Positions 25,866-33,794 of a stretch of 35,536 nucleotides of DNA are shown here, piece after piece. The notes under the pieces were generated by a model. That model saw only the letters and a list, made by a program, of their open reading frames with translations, had not been told where the DNA came from and searched no databases. The stretch is taken from NCBI GenBank assembly GCA_045652765.1, contig JAZOLG010000052.1, forward strand, positions 1 to 35,536. Direction: 5' to 3'. The DNA comes from UBA1231 sp045652765 (lineage in GTDB: Bacteria > Bacillota_I > Bacilli_A > ML615J-28 > CAG-313). Numbering within the stretch: position 1 is the first letter of the stretch; every line of letters begins with the position of its first letter. A program made the position numbers and the translations under genes.

Positions 25866-25876
25866 ATAAATATCTC

Positions 25877-26743
25877 CTATAGTATAATTATTACAAGTAT
25901 AATAAATATTAAACGAATAATTAAATTACTTGCAATTGATCTTTTATTAAAATAATAATTTAATCCCATAATTAATTGGAATATAAAACTCCCACCAAGA
26001 GTCCACATGTAATCTCCAAAAGAAGTTTTTTGTAAAAGTAAGAAACATACACTAGATAAAATTGTTCCAATTAATGCTTGTATTATGATAATTGTTGAAT
26101 CACGTAATAGAGTACCTTGATCAAATCCATTAATAATAGCCTTTCTAAAAATTACTTCTTCAACAAATGCATAGCATACCAAAATAACTATTATTTTGAA
26201 TAAATTAAATGAACCAACAAGTTTCATATCTTGAGTAGGTTCAATTAAATAATCTCTAATATAAATTGGTAAGAATGTTAAGTCAGTATATTTTGTTATA
26301 AAGCTAAATCCAACCATTAATAAAGAAATAATTGATGTACAAAAAAGAAAGATTTTTTTATTGTTAATCTTCAAAAAAGGCAACAAATCTTTATAATTGA
26401 ACAAAAAAGATACAACTACGATTATTAAGCTTGTTATTAATAATGAGTTCGAAGCAGAAAAATATGTTACTGCTAATGGTAATTCACTACCTACTTCACC
26501 ATAATTATAACCTTTATGAATTGTATCAAATATTACACCAAACAATACATTCAAAATACCATTTAACAAAAATGCTATGAATAAATATGATAATATTGAT
26601 TGTTTCGCAACTGCCACTTCATCAATAGGTGTAATTCCACTATCCATTAATTCCTTTATTTCATCAGAATGTGCACCACATCTAGTACAATATTCTTCAT
26701 CGTTATTTAATACTCTATAACAACTTCTACATCTAATTTTCAT
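25877..26743 (-). CDS. Zinc-ribbon CPBP (CAAX-like) intramembrane protease homologue
   Basis: Seen: 288 residues. A zinc ribbon at the N-terminus (Cys5, 8, 19, 22; CRSCYR and CTRCGAH) is followed by about seven membrane helices. The CPBP motif EExxxR is present as FVEEVIFRKAII (Glu195, Glu196, Arg200). The later conserved His segment is not clear: ILSSVCFLLLQ occurs where family members often have a SxxFxxxH pattern, so activity is uncertain. Family knowledge: CPBP proteins are membrane metallo- or glutamic-type proteases linked to bacteriocin immunity and protein processing. First gene of the operon with ychF, cca and yhaM. Confidence 0.85.
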   Translation of the reverse strand: MKIRCRSCYRVLNNDEEYCTRCGAHSDEIKELMDSGITPIDEVAVAKQSILSYLFIAFLLNGILNVLFGVIFDTIHKGYNYGEVGSELPLAVTYFSASNSLLITSLIIVVVSFLFNYKDLLPFLKINNKKIFLFCTSIISLLMVGFSFITKYTDLTFLPIYIRDYLIEPTQDMKLVGSFNLFKIIVILVCYAFVEEVIFRKAIINGFDQGTLLRDSTIIIIQALIGTILSSVCFLLLQKTSFGDYMWTLGGSFIFQLIMGLNYYFNKRSIASNLIIRLIFIILVIIIL

Positions 26744-26760
26744 AATATCACCAGTATCTT

Positions 26761-26766
26761 ATTATA
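26761..26766 (-). promoter_or_regulatory. -10 box for the CPBP-ychF operon
   Basis: Minus-strand TGTGATATAAT, an extended -10 identical over 11 bases to that of the thiT promoter, 18 bases upstream of the start. The -35 is poor (TTTCTA at 17 bases), as is common with extended -10 promoters. Confidence 0.6.
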
Positions 26767-26819
26767 TCACATTTTGTAATAATTAGAAAGTTATTTATTT
26801 AAATATTTTTATTTTTAAA

Positions 26820-26841
26820 AAAAGGGCCCCATAATAGGGCC
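26820..26841 (-). terminator. Terminator of the amidohydrolase-PLC operon
   Basis: GC-rich GGCCC / GGGCC stem with a seven-base loop on the minus strand, then C and a run of T. It overlaps the last base of the stop codon of the gene ending at 26841. Confidence 0.75.
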
Positions 26842-27227
26842 TAATTTTTATTATTTATTTGTCGTTTCAGTGTTTTAAATAATATAAATAAACTACTGAA
26901 TATAAAAGTAACTAAACCAATATAATTGGTACCATACAATAAAACTACAATACTTGATACAAATAGTAGCCATTCGATAAAATATAAATTATTATTTATG
27001 AAATGAATTTGTTGAATACTTTTAAATAATTCACTAATCATAACAAATACAAAACAAAGTGAAATGATTAGTCTAAGCAAATATTTAACAAAACCAACAA
27101 TCACATTTTCACAAAGCAAAAAATCTCCGCTTATCAATAATCTTATCTCAATTATTGACATCACAAATGCAATAACAAGAATCATACTTGTGACTACATA
27201 GAATATAGTATTAATAAGCTTTTTCAT
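26841..27227 (-). CDS. Small multi-pass membrane protein downstream of PI-PLC
   Basis: Seen: 128 residues, about four hydrophobic helices, no recognised motif. The start lies 17 bases inside the end of the phospholipase gene, so the two are translationally linked. It ends at a terminator and closes the operon. Possibilities (inference only): partner, exporter helper or membrane protector for the phospholipase. Nothing in the sequence tells these apart. Confidence 0.65.
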   Translation of the reverse strand: MKKLINTIFYVVTSMILVIAFVMSIIEIRLLISGDFLLCENVIVGFVKYLLRLIISLCFVFVMISELFKSIQQIHFINNNLYFIEWLLFVSSIVVLLYGTNYIGLVTFIFSSLFILFKTLKRQINNKN

Positions 27228-28131
27228 AATAATTCTCCTTATATACCTTTTCTACTAATTCTTTTGTCACAAAGTCCATTATTAACACACCATATACTTG
27301 ATTTTGATCAAGATAACTTATTAACCACTTATTGATTTTTAGTGCAGGTGTTCCTGCATATGTTGGTGGAAAGGCATTTTCCAAATAACAACTAGTAAAA
27401 TTCAAAACTAAATTTTTAGAATTTAAATTAGAGAAAGCAAATGTTTTTTCAATGTCACTTATTTTTTCTTCTACGCTATCTACACAATAATTATCTTGTA
27501 CGTATATATTATTAAGTTCAAAACTAGTGGAATCTTTCCAACCATTATATCCATTAATACCAATATCATTAGATGTAAAACGGTTAAGAATATAAACTTT
27601 ACCTCTTGCATCACCTAATGATCTTGGCAATTGTTCTAAACAAATACTAGAATACAATGATAAATCATTCAATACTTGTTGAGAAAAAGCTAATTTAGAG
27701 TTTTTAGGATCATTGTCTTCTTTAATTGAAATTATTAAAAATTCACTTGGATACTTTTGAATGAAATCATCAATATCTTTAAGGACATTTTTAAATTTTG
27801 TTTTTTGGTCTACAAAACTATGGACAATAGTCAACTCATCATTAACTAATCTTAATCTTATATCTAAAAAACGTACACCAACTTTTAATTGATTCTTAAT
27901 TGACATATCTTGACATTTTCCTGATACATCAAAAATTGAATGAGTTGCACCTGAATCATGACTTCCTGGAATTGACATTTCATTAATTAATGTCGTATCA
28001 CTAATTTCTTTCATCCATGGTGATGCAGTATAATTTCTATGAAATGGTGACATAGCAATTTTAACAAGTAAAATAACAATGACAATGCATAATATTTTAA
28101 TTATTATTGATTTCTTACAAATTTTTTCCAT
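27211..28131 (-). CDS. Secreted or membrane-anchored phosphatidylinositol-specific phospholipase C-like protein
   Basis: Seen: 306 residues. An N-terminal hydrophobic helix (about 9-27) acts as signal or anchor. The PI-PLC X-box follows: SIPGSHDSGA with catalytic His58, GVRFLDIRLR with Arg92, and TIVHSF with the second His104. The spacing (46 residues) fits bacterial PI-PLC (about 50). Length fits Bacillus and Listeria enzymes of about 300. Family knowledge: cleaves phosphatidylinositol and sometimes GPI anchors outside the cell, using a metal-free two-His mechanism. A typical host-directed or lipid-scavenging exoenzyme, though substrate is not proven here. Located between a DUF218 gene and a small membrane protein it overlaps. 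Confidence 0.88.
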   Translation of the reverse strand: MEKICKKSIIIKILCIVIVILLVKIAMSPFHRNYTASPWMKEISDTTLINEMSIPGSHDSGATHSIFDVSGKCQDMSIKNQLKVGVRFLDIRLRLVNDELTIVHSFVDQKTKFKNVLKDIDDFIQKYPSEFLIISIKEDNDPKNSKLAFSQQVLNDLSLYSSICLEQLPRSLGDARGKVYILNRFTSNDIGINGYNGWKDSTSFELNNIYVQDNYCVDSVEEKISDIEKTFAFSNLNSKNLVLNFTSCYLENAFPPTYAGTPALKINKWLISYLDQNQVYGVLIMDFVTKELVEKVYKENYYEKAY

Positions 28132-28142
28132 TTGATTATTTC

Positions 28143-28565
28143 CTATCTACAATATGACATTAAAACAATTTTATGTCCATCTAGTTCTTTTACAAATGAT
28201 TCTACTAATTTATATTCAGGGTTACCGAAATGATATGCAGATGAACAAACAATGATAATTTCTGCACCCAATTCTACAGCAATTGGTACAGAATATTTCG
28301 CATTTTCAACAGTTGAATTAGATGATTTTTCTAATAATAATTTACTACTATCAAAACCAATATTAACTAAATAATTATACATTGCTTCGGCTTCTGTAAT
28401 ACCAGCTTTTGGATTGGCAAGTCCGCCAGATAGAATTAAATAATCTGGGTTAAATAATTCATTAACTTCTAGCGCCATTTGTAATCTATCTTCCTGAATA
28501 GTACTAATAGTTCCATCATCGTTTAGTCTATTTCCAAGAACTATAGCAATAGTTTTTTTGTCCAT
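28143..28565 (-). CDS. DUF218 (YdcF/ElyC-type) soluble protein
   Basis: Seen: 140 residues without a membrane helix. It has the core DUF218 motifs: IVLGNRLNDDG near the start, DRLQMALE, YLILSGGLAN, EAEAMYNYLV, LEKSSNSTVENAKYS and IIVCSSAYHFG. Family members are Rossmann-like and include SanA, YdcF and ElyC; several are membrane-anchored, but this one is short and cytoplasmic. The biochemical activity is not settled. It lies between an amidohydrolase and the PI-PLC with short gaps, so it is in the same operon. The last motif is near the end and the protein is shorter than many relatives. Confidence 0.85.
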   Translation of the reverse strand: MDKKTIAIVLGNRLNDDGTISTIQEDRLQMALEVNELFNPDYLILSGGLANPKAGITEAEAMYNYLVNIGFDSSKLLLEKSSNSTVENAKYSVPIAVELGAEIIIVCSSAYHFGNPEYKLVESFVKELDGHKIVLMSYCR

Positions 28566-28581
28566 AAACCCTCCATGCAGA

Positions 28582-29739
28582 TTAATTATTTTTTTCTACA
28601 TTTCCATTTAAAATTACTACATCAGCTTCTGCCATTATGTCTAAAGGATGTTTACTCCACACAACTATATCAGCATGTTTTCCTTCTTTAATACTTCCAA
28701 CATACTCATCAATAAAACATGTTTTTGCTGCATTAATTGTAACTGCTTTTAACGCCTCAAGTTCAGGTAATCCTGCTTTAACAAACAATGCAACATGAAT
28801 CATTGTATGTTTTTGTTCAATTACTGGATGGTCTGTCATAATACTAAAAGTTACACCTTTATCATTAAGAATTTTACCAGACACAAAAGATTTTTGTTTT
28901 AATTCATATTTACTTTTGTTATTCATTACAGGTCCTAAAATAACCATTTGGTCATTTTCTTTTAACGCATCAGCGATTAAGTATCCTTCAGTACAATGAT
29001 CAATAGTCATCTTTAAACCAAACTCTTTACCAATACGCATTGCAGTCGCAATATCATCAGCTTGATGAGCATGAATTTTAACTGGTAATCCTTCAAAAAC
29101 TCTAGATAATGATTCTAATTTCATGTTAAATTCTGGCATTTTAGCCTTATCATCCCCAGCTGCTTTCTTTTTGTCGTAATAATTTTTAGCTTTAAACAAC
29201 CACTCACGAATTAATGCAGCAGACGCCATTCTAGTTTGTGGTGAAGTTTTAGCATTACCATAACAACGTTTAGGATTTTCACCTAATGCCATTTTCATTG
29301 CAAGTTCCTTAACTAAAATCATTTCATCTACAGTTTTGCCTTTTGTCTTTAATGCACAGAATGTCCCACCAATTAAATTAGCTGATCCTGGCCCACAACA
29401 AACAGTTGTTACACCGCTTTCTAATGCTTCTTTAAAGCATTCATCATGTGGTTTAACACCTTCAATACCACGTAGTTCTGGTGTAATCGGATTAGTTATT
29501 TCGTTAACATCACTTCCGGCCCAACCAATTGTTGACTCAATTAGCCCAACATGACAATGTGGATCTACAAGTCCTGGAGTAACATATCTACCTTTTGCAT
29601 CGATAATTGTAACATTAGGATAATCTGCTTCATTTAACTGACCAATTTTTTCTATTTTGTTGCCATTTAATAAAATATCACAAATTTCATAATTAATATC
29701 TTCCATTGAAATTAAGTTTGCATTTTTAATTAAAATCAT
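28582..29739 (-). CDS. Amidohydrolase-family metal-dependent hydrolase
   Basis: Seen: 385 residues, urease-like amidohydrolase fold. Metal ligands visible: His61 and His63 in DPHCHVG, His223/His225 in KIHAHQADD, His248 in IDHCTEG, and Asp303 in MTDHPV. A composite beta-sandwich wraps the barrel (IKNANLIS at the start, VGSIKEGKHADIVVW at the end). It is of the imidazolonepropionase-like/adenine-deaminase-like group often annotated as amidohydrolase with unknown substrate. Cytoplasmic. First gene of an operon with DUF218, PI-PLC and a membrane protein, with a near-consensus extended -10 promoter. The start is set by GGAGGT. Confidence 0.9.
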   Translation of the reverse strand: MILIKNANLISMEDINYEICDILLNGNKIEKIGQLNEADYPNVTIIDAKGRYVTPGLVDPHCHVGLIESTIGWAGSDVNEITNPITPELRGIEGVKPHDECFKEALESGVTTVCCGPGSANLIGGTFCALKTKGKTVDEMILVKELAMKMALGENPKRCYGNAKTSPQTRMASAALIREWLFKAKNYYDKKKAAGDDKAKMPEFNMKLESLSRVFEGLPVKIHAHQADDIATAMRIGKEFGLKMTIDHCTEGYLIADALKENDQMVILGPVMNNKSKYELKQKSFVSGKILNDKGVTFSIMTDHPVIEQKHTMIHVALFVKAGLPELEALKAVTINAAKTCFIDEYVGSIKEGKHADIVVWSKHPLDIMAEADVVILNGNVEKNN

Positions 29740-29764
29740 AAAGTACCTCCGATAATATAAATTA

Positions 29765-29792
29765 ATTATAGCACATTATAACAATATTACAA
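29765..29792 (-). promoter_or_regulatory. Promoter of the amidohydrolase-PLC operon
   Basis: Minus-strand -35 TTGTAA (29787-29792), 16-base spacer, -10 TATAAT (29765-29770) with extended TGC. Divergent from the promoter at 29798-29827. Confidence 0.7.
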
Positions 29793-29797
29793 TTAAA

Positions 29798-29827
29798 TTA
29801 GAAAAAATCTTTTATTTAGTGTATAAT
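29798..29827 (+). promoter_or_regulatory. Promoter of the 96-residue orphan gene
   Basis: -35 TTAGAA (29798-29803), 18-base spacer, -10 TATAAT (29822-29827), 15 bases before the ATG. Confidence 0.55.
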
Positions 29828-29842
29828 TAAATTGGTGATATT

Positions 29843-30133
29843 ATGATATTAATAATAAGTAAAGAATTTAAAAATACTAATCTACTCGAAGATATGACGG
29901 TTATTAACAACGAAGTGAAATTTGTAGATGACTTTCACATTGAATATAATAATCAAATTGTTGAATTTGACTATTTATTATGTGATGATTTGAATCTGCT
30001 ATCTGGATTTGAAAAAACTAACATTTTAATGGATGAAATTCCTGTTTGTAATTTTTTTGGACAAACTAGTTTAGAGCATATCTACATTGGTGATTTAGAA
30101 ACTTCAATTGATCATTTAATAAATGGTGAATAA
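29843..30133 (+). CDS. Short orphan protein, possibly a remnant of an FAD-dependent oxidoreductase
   Basis: Seen: 96 residues, acidic, no membrane helix. I do not recognise the family. The pattern is NEVKFVDDFHIEYNNQIVEFDYLL followed by a C-terminal TSLEHIYIGDLETSIDHLI, loosely like the end of thioredoxin-reductase-type flavoproteins (T-S-x-x-G-I-Y-A-x-GD); but FAD and NAD dinucleotide motifs are absent and the match is weak. It has its own promoter and terminator, so it is likely expressed alone. The ribosome site is poor (GGTGAT). Could equally be a small unrelated domain; the function is unknown. Confidence 0.6.
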   Translation: MILIISKEFKNTNLLEDMTVINNEVKFVDDFHIEYNNQIVEFDYLLCDDLNLLSGFEKTNILMDEIPVCNFFGQTSLEHIYIGDLETSIDHLINGE

Positions 30134-30157
30134 TCCTGTATTTACAGGATTTTTTTC
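30132..30157 (+). terminator. Terminator after the 96-residue gene
   Basis: AATCCTGT / ACAGGATT stem, ATTT loop, followed by T7. Begins within the stop codon. Confidence 0.87.
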
Positions 30158-30159
30158 AT

Positions 30160-30187
30160 TTTTTACCATGTAACATTTTGGTAAAAA
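30160..30187. promoter_or_regulatory. Operator-like inverted repeat upstream of the class A PBP
   Basis: TTTTTACC, twelve bases, GGTAAAAA is a perfect inverted repeat, with a second palindrome ATGTAACAT (30168-30176) in its centre. It is not followed by a T-run in either direction, so it is not a clear terminator. Lies 25 bases before the PBP start, where a promoter or operator is expected; no good -35/-10 pair was found near it. Role is inference. Confidence 0.4.
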
Positions 30188-30212
30188 GTTGCACAATAAT
30201 AATGGTGATAAA

Positions 30213-32168
30213 ATGAAAATACTTAAAAAAATTTTAAAAATCTCTAGAATTATACTTGGTATATTTATAATAGCAACAACAATTATTTTGATTAGTTTTT
30301 CAATTATTAATTATAAATTATCTTACGACATACCACCAATTATCAATATTGAACTATACGATCGGAATGGTGAAAAATATTTATCCTACACCAATGGAAG
30401 AAAACAATCATATGTAAAATTAGAAAACATCAATAGAAATTTAATTAATGCATTTATATCAATTGAAGATAAAAGATTCTATACACATCAAGGAATTGAT
30501 ATTGTAAGAATTGGTGGTGCATTAATCGCTGATATTAAAGCCGGTAGTATGGTTGAAGGTGCATCGACTATTACACAACAGTATGTTAGACTTTTATATT
30601 TGAATAGTAATAAAACAATCAAACGTAAAATCTATGAATTAATGATAGCCATGAATATTGAGTCAAAATATTCTAAAGACACCATTTTGGAAGGTTATTT
30701 AAACTCAATCTATTTTGATCATGGAATATATGGTATTGAAGATGCAAGCTTATTCTACTTCAATAAACCATCAAAAGATTTAACAATTGCAGAAAGTGCA
30801 ATCCTAGCAGCAATTCCTAAGGGCCCGACCATTTATTCACCCATAAAAAACCCTCAAAATAATAAAGAACGAAAAGATTTAATTTTAAAAGAATTATTAC
30901 AAGATGGTATTATTACCTCTGACGAATACAATTATGCTCTTAATGATACTCCTAAAATATACGGTAAAAATCCACATACTCAAAATGAATCTGCCCCTTT
31001 TTTCCAAGATATGGTTATCAATGAAATCTTATCAATGGGTTTTTTAAATGATTACTTATATCAAGGAATTAAAGTATATACGACTCTTGATAGTAACTTA
31101 AACGAAACTGCTTTAAATTATATTAATGAATATCATCCTGATAACGATATCCAAGTAGCTTTATATGCAGTTGAACCAAAAAGTGGTCAAATTCTTACAG
31201 TTATTGGTGGAAGTGATTATACTAAAAGTACATATAACCGAGCAACAAATAGTAAAAGACAACCAGGCTCAACAATTAAACCATTCCTGTACTTAGCAGC
31301 TTTAGAAAATGGTTTCAATCTTTCTACTACTTTCATGAGTGAGCCAACAACCTTTTATATTAATAACGAAGAATACACTCCAAACAATTTCAAGAGTATA
31401 TATCCTAATATGGATGTATCAATGATATATGCTCTTGCGACAAGCGATAATATTTACGCTATGAAAACTCATTTATTTTTAGGTGAAGAAAAATTAGTTG
31501 AAATGCTAAAACGATTTTCAATTTCAACTACTGCTCTTCCTATTCCTTCACTAGCACTAGGAACTAATGAAGTAACACTCAAAAATTTAACTGAAGGATA
31601 CGCTACTCTTGCTAATCTAGGCATTAAAAACGAAACTTATATGATATCTAAAATAACGACTTTTGATGACGAAATATTATATGAACGCAAAGATACGAAA
31701 TCCATAAGAGTTGCAGATGAAAATGACGTATTTCTTTTAAATAGCGCAATGACATCAGTTTTTGACCGTAACGTATCAGTCAATATATTACCAACAGGAG
31801 CAAGAATAGCATCATTGTTATCTTATGAATTTGCTGCAAAATCTGGATCTACTGATTCTGATAATTTAATAATTGGTTTTAATCCAGATATTTGTATAGG
31901 TGTTTGGACAGGTTATGATGATAACAGGAAAATTACATCATCAAATGACACAAGTTTTGGAAAATCTATTTGGGCTAGAACAATTAATACATACGCTAAA
32001 AAAGTAAAATCTACTTGGTACGATGTTCCAGAAAACATCATTAGTGTGGAATTAAACCCTATATCAGGATTTTATGGATATCTTAATGATTACACCAAAC
32101 TTGTATATTTTAGAAAAAATAATATACCTTGGTATATTGAATTAGTTTATCCTAAAAAGGAAAATTAA
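30213..32168 (+). CDS. Class A penicillin-binding protein (transglycosylase-transpeptidase)
   Basis: Seen: 651 residues from the ATG at 30213. An in-frame TTG 24 bases earlier exists but has no ribosome site; GGTGATAAA precedes the ATG. One membrane helix (about 10-32). Transglycosylase (GT51) motifs: IEDKRFYTHQGID with catalytic Glu85, GASTITQQ (116-123), RKIYELMIAMNIESKYSKD, and LAAIPKGPTIYSP. Transpeptidase motifs: STIK with Ser353 and Lys356, SDN at 411-413, and KSG at 543-545 in place of the usual KTG. Function: polymerises and crosslinks peptidoglycan at the membrane outer face. Its presence shows that the organism has a cell wall. The protein is complete and moderately short for the class. 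Confidence 0.95.
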   Translation: MKILKKILKISRIILGIFIIATTIILISFSIINYKLSYDIPPIINIELYDRNGEKYLSYTNGRKQSYVKLENINRNLINAFISIEDKRFYTHQGIDIVRIGGALIADIKAGSMVEGASTITQQYVRLLYLNSNKTIKRKIYELMIAMNIESKYSKDTILEGYLNSIYFDHGIYGIEDASLFYFNKPSKDLTIAESAILAAIPKGPTIYSPIKNPQNNKERKDLILKELLQDGIITSDEYNYALNDTPKIYGKNPHTQNESAPFFQDMVINEILSMGFLNDYLYQGIKVYTTLDSNLNETALNYINEYHPDNDIQVALYAVEPKSGQILTVIGGSDYTKSTYNRATNSKRQPGSTIKPFLYLAALENGFNLSTTFMSEPTTFYINNEEYTPNNFKSIYPNMDVSMIYALATSDNIYAMKTHLFLGEEKLVEMLKRFSISTTALPIPSLALGTNEVTLKNLTEGYATLANLGIKNETYMISKITTFDDEILYERKDTKSIRVADENDVFLLNSAMTSVFDRNVSVNILPTGARIASLLSYEFAAKSGSTDSDNLIIGFNPDICIGVWTGYDDNRKITSSNDTSFGKSIWARTINTYAKKVKSTWYDVPENIISVELNPISGFYGYLNDYTKLVYFRKNNIPWYIELVYPKKEN

Positions 32169-32194
32169 AAATGCATTCTTTCGAATGCATTTTT
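32167..32194. terminator. Bidirectional terminator between PBP and the HtrA-like gene
   Basis: AAAAATGCATTC / GAATGCATTTTT stem with TTTC loop, followed by T-run on plus strand. It serves the PBP gene (plus, ends 32168) and the gene ending at 32195 (minus). Confidence 0.9.
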
Positions 32195-33022
32195 TTAATA
32201 AACAATATTATCAAAATATTTTATACCAATTTCATCTTCTATAATTTCTTTAGTAAGTGGTAAAGATAAAGAAATGCCATAAATGTAATCATCTTCATCT
32301 TCAATTCTAGCAGTATTAATACCAATTAAATTTCCATTGATATCAAATAAACCACCACCACTATTGCCAGGATTAATCGCTGCATCATGTTGAATATAAT
32401 TTACTTGTTTTGTTCCTTCATTTACAAAACGATTTGGATGACTAATAATACCCATTGTAACTGTATTATAATACTCAAGACTATGTGGTGAACCAATTGC
32501 TAAAACAATTTGTCCCTTCATTAAGTTACGAGAACAATTTACTTTACAAGGTTCTATTAATATTGCTGAAGTAAATTTGATTAATGCTATATCTTCAGAT
32601 TTACTTTTTTTAACAACTTCTACAGACGATGTATAAGCATCTTCACTATAATTTTCATTTAAGTAAACACTAATTCCTCTACTAACTCCCTCTACTACAT
32701 GTTTATTAGTAAGGGCATAATATTCATATTTAGTTGCATCATTAGGGTCTTCAACAATATTTGTTCCTTTATAATTCACTCTTTTAATAACAACAGCACT
32801 TCCAAGTGATGAACCAACTAAACCATTGTCAACGATTAAAACACATGCCTCTTCAGCTTTTTGTGTTGCAATAACTATAGCATCTTGAAATTCATCAATC
32901 GTGTAGTCTTCAACCACTACGACTTTATTATTAATACTATTATTATATTCTCTATTAACTAAACCACAACTAGATATCGTTAATAATAAAAACAATAATA
33001 AAACTAAACTAATTTTTTTCAT
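32195..33022 (-). CDS. HtrA-like trypsin-type serine protease, lipoprotein without PDZ
   Basis: Seen: 275 residues. Signal peptide with lipobox ISSC, lipid-anchor Cys19. Trypsin-like catalytic triad: His108 in LTNKHVVEG, Asp144 in SEDIALIKF, Ser221 in NPGNSGGGLFD. No PDZ domain: the protein ends about 50 residues after the catalytic Ser. Family knowledge: HtrA/DegP proteases remove misfolded secreted proteins; PDZ-less forms are known, and specificity is unclear. A cell-surface protease in this organism. Overlaps the end of tatD by 14 bases, so it is translated with it; the terminator at 32167-32194 follows the stop. Confidence 0.92.
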   Translation of the reverse strand: MKKISLVLLLFLLLTISSCGLVNREYNNSINNKVVVVEDYTIDEFQDAIVIATQKAEEACVLIVDNGLVGSSLGSAVVIKRVNYKGTNIVEDPNDATKYEYYALTNKHVVEGVSRGISVYLNENYSEDAYTSSVEVVKKSKSEDIALIKFTSAILIEPCKVNCSRNLMKGQIVLAIGSPHSLEYYNTVTMGIISHPNRFVNEGTKQVNYIQHDAAINPGNSGGGLFDINGNLIGINTARIEDEDDYIYGISLSLPLTKEIIEDEIGIKYFDNIVY

Positions 33023-33794
33023 TTTCTACCTCTATTTTAAATAAAGTTTGAACATTCATTAATACTTGTTCTTTTAATGTCATTAAGTCAATATTTTTTA
33101 ATTCTGCTATTTTTTGAGCGATAAGTGGTATATTCTTAGGTTCATTCATTTTTCCTCTTAAAGGATGTGGAGAAAGATATGGAGAATCTGTTTCAGTAAT
33201 TATAAACTTTAAATCTATTTCAGATACAACAAGTTTTGGATCCTTAGCATTTAAAAAAGTTACTGGTCCACCAATACCTAAATAGTATCCCCTTTTCACA
33301 AACTCCCTAGCCATTTCAACACTGCCTGAATAAGAGTGCATAACACCACCAATACAAAATGCATCACATTCAACTAAAGTATCAAAAGTTTTTTGCATGG
33401 CATCTCTTGAGTGAATTATTAATGGTTTAGAAACTTTTTTAGCAATCTCTATTTGCTTTTTAAAACTTATTTCCTGTTCTTCAGGAGTTGTTGTATCCCA
33501 ATGAAAATCGTACCCAATTTCTCCGATGGCAACTACCTTAGGATGCTTAGCAGCATTTTCTAACCATTCATATTCAGCGTCTTTATAATTCTTTATTTCT
33601 GTAGGATGAAAGCCAACTGCTGCATATACATTATCGTATTGTTCTGCAAGTTCTATTGCAAGTTTTGATGTTTGTAAATCATAACCAGGAACTATAAATA
33701 ACTTAACATCAACATTCTTTGCATCACTAATTACTTTTTCTTTTATCTTATATAGTTGTTCACTATTTAGATGACAATGTGTGTCTACAAACAT
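33009..33794 (-). CDS. tatD: TatD-family metal-dependent deoxyribonuclease
   Basis: Seen: 261 residues. Metal ligands in FVDTHCHLN (His6, His8), AIGEIGYDFHW (Glu), IIHSRDA (His), GVMHSYSG (His) and the late ETDSPYLSP (Asp). Length and motif order are typical of the TatD/YabD group. Function: metal-dependent DNase or 3'-5' exonuclease in DNA repair and turnover. Overlaps one base with the upstream membrane-protein gene and 14 bases with the HtrA-like gene, so three genes form one operon. In many Firmicutes tatD sits next to metG or rnmV; not here. Confidence 0.95.
   Translation of the reverse strand: MFVDTHCHLNSEQLYKIKEKVISDAKNVDVKLFIVPGYDLQTSKLAIELAEQYDNVYAAVGFHPTEIKNYKDAEYEWLENAAKHPKVVAIGEIGYDFHWDTTTPEEQEISFKKQIEIAKKVSKPLIIHSRDAMQKTFDTLVECDAFCIGGVMHSYSGSVEMAREFVKRGYYLGIGGPVTFLNAKDPKLVVSEIDLKFIITETDSPYLSPHPLRGKMNEPKNIPLIAQKIAELKNIDLMTLKEQVLMNVQTLFKIEVENEKN

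Noticed and set aside
30189..30212. TTG start eight codons before the PBP ATG
   Set aside because: There is no ribosome site upstream of it; it lies directly after the inverted repeat, and the ATG at 30213 is better placed.
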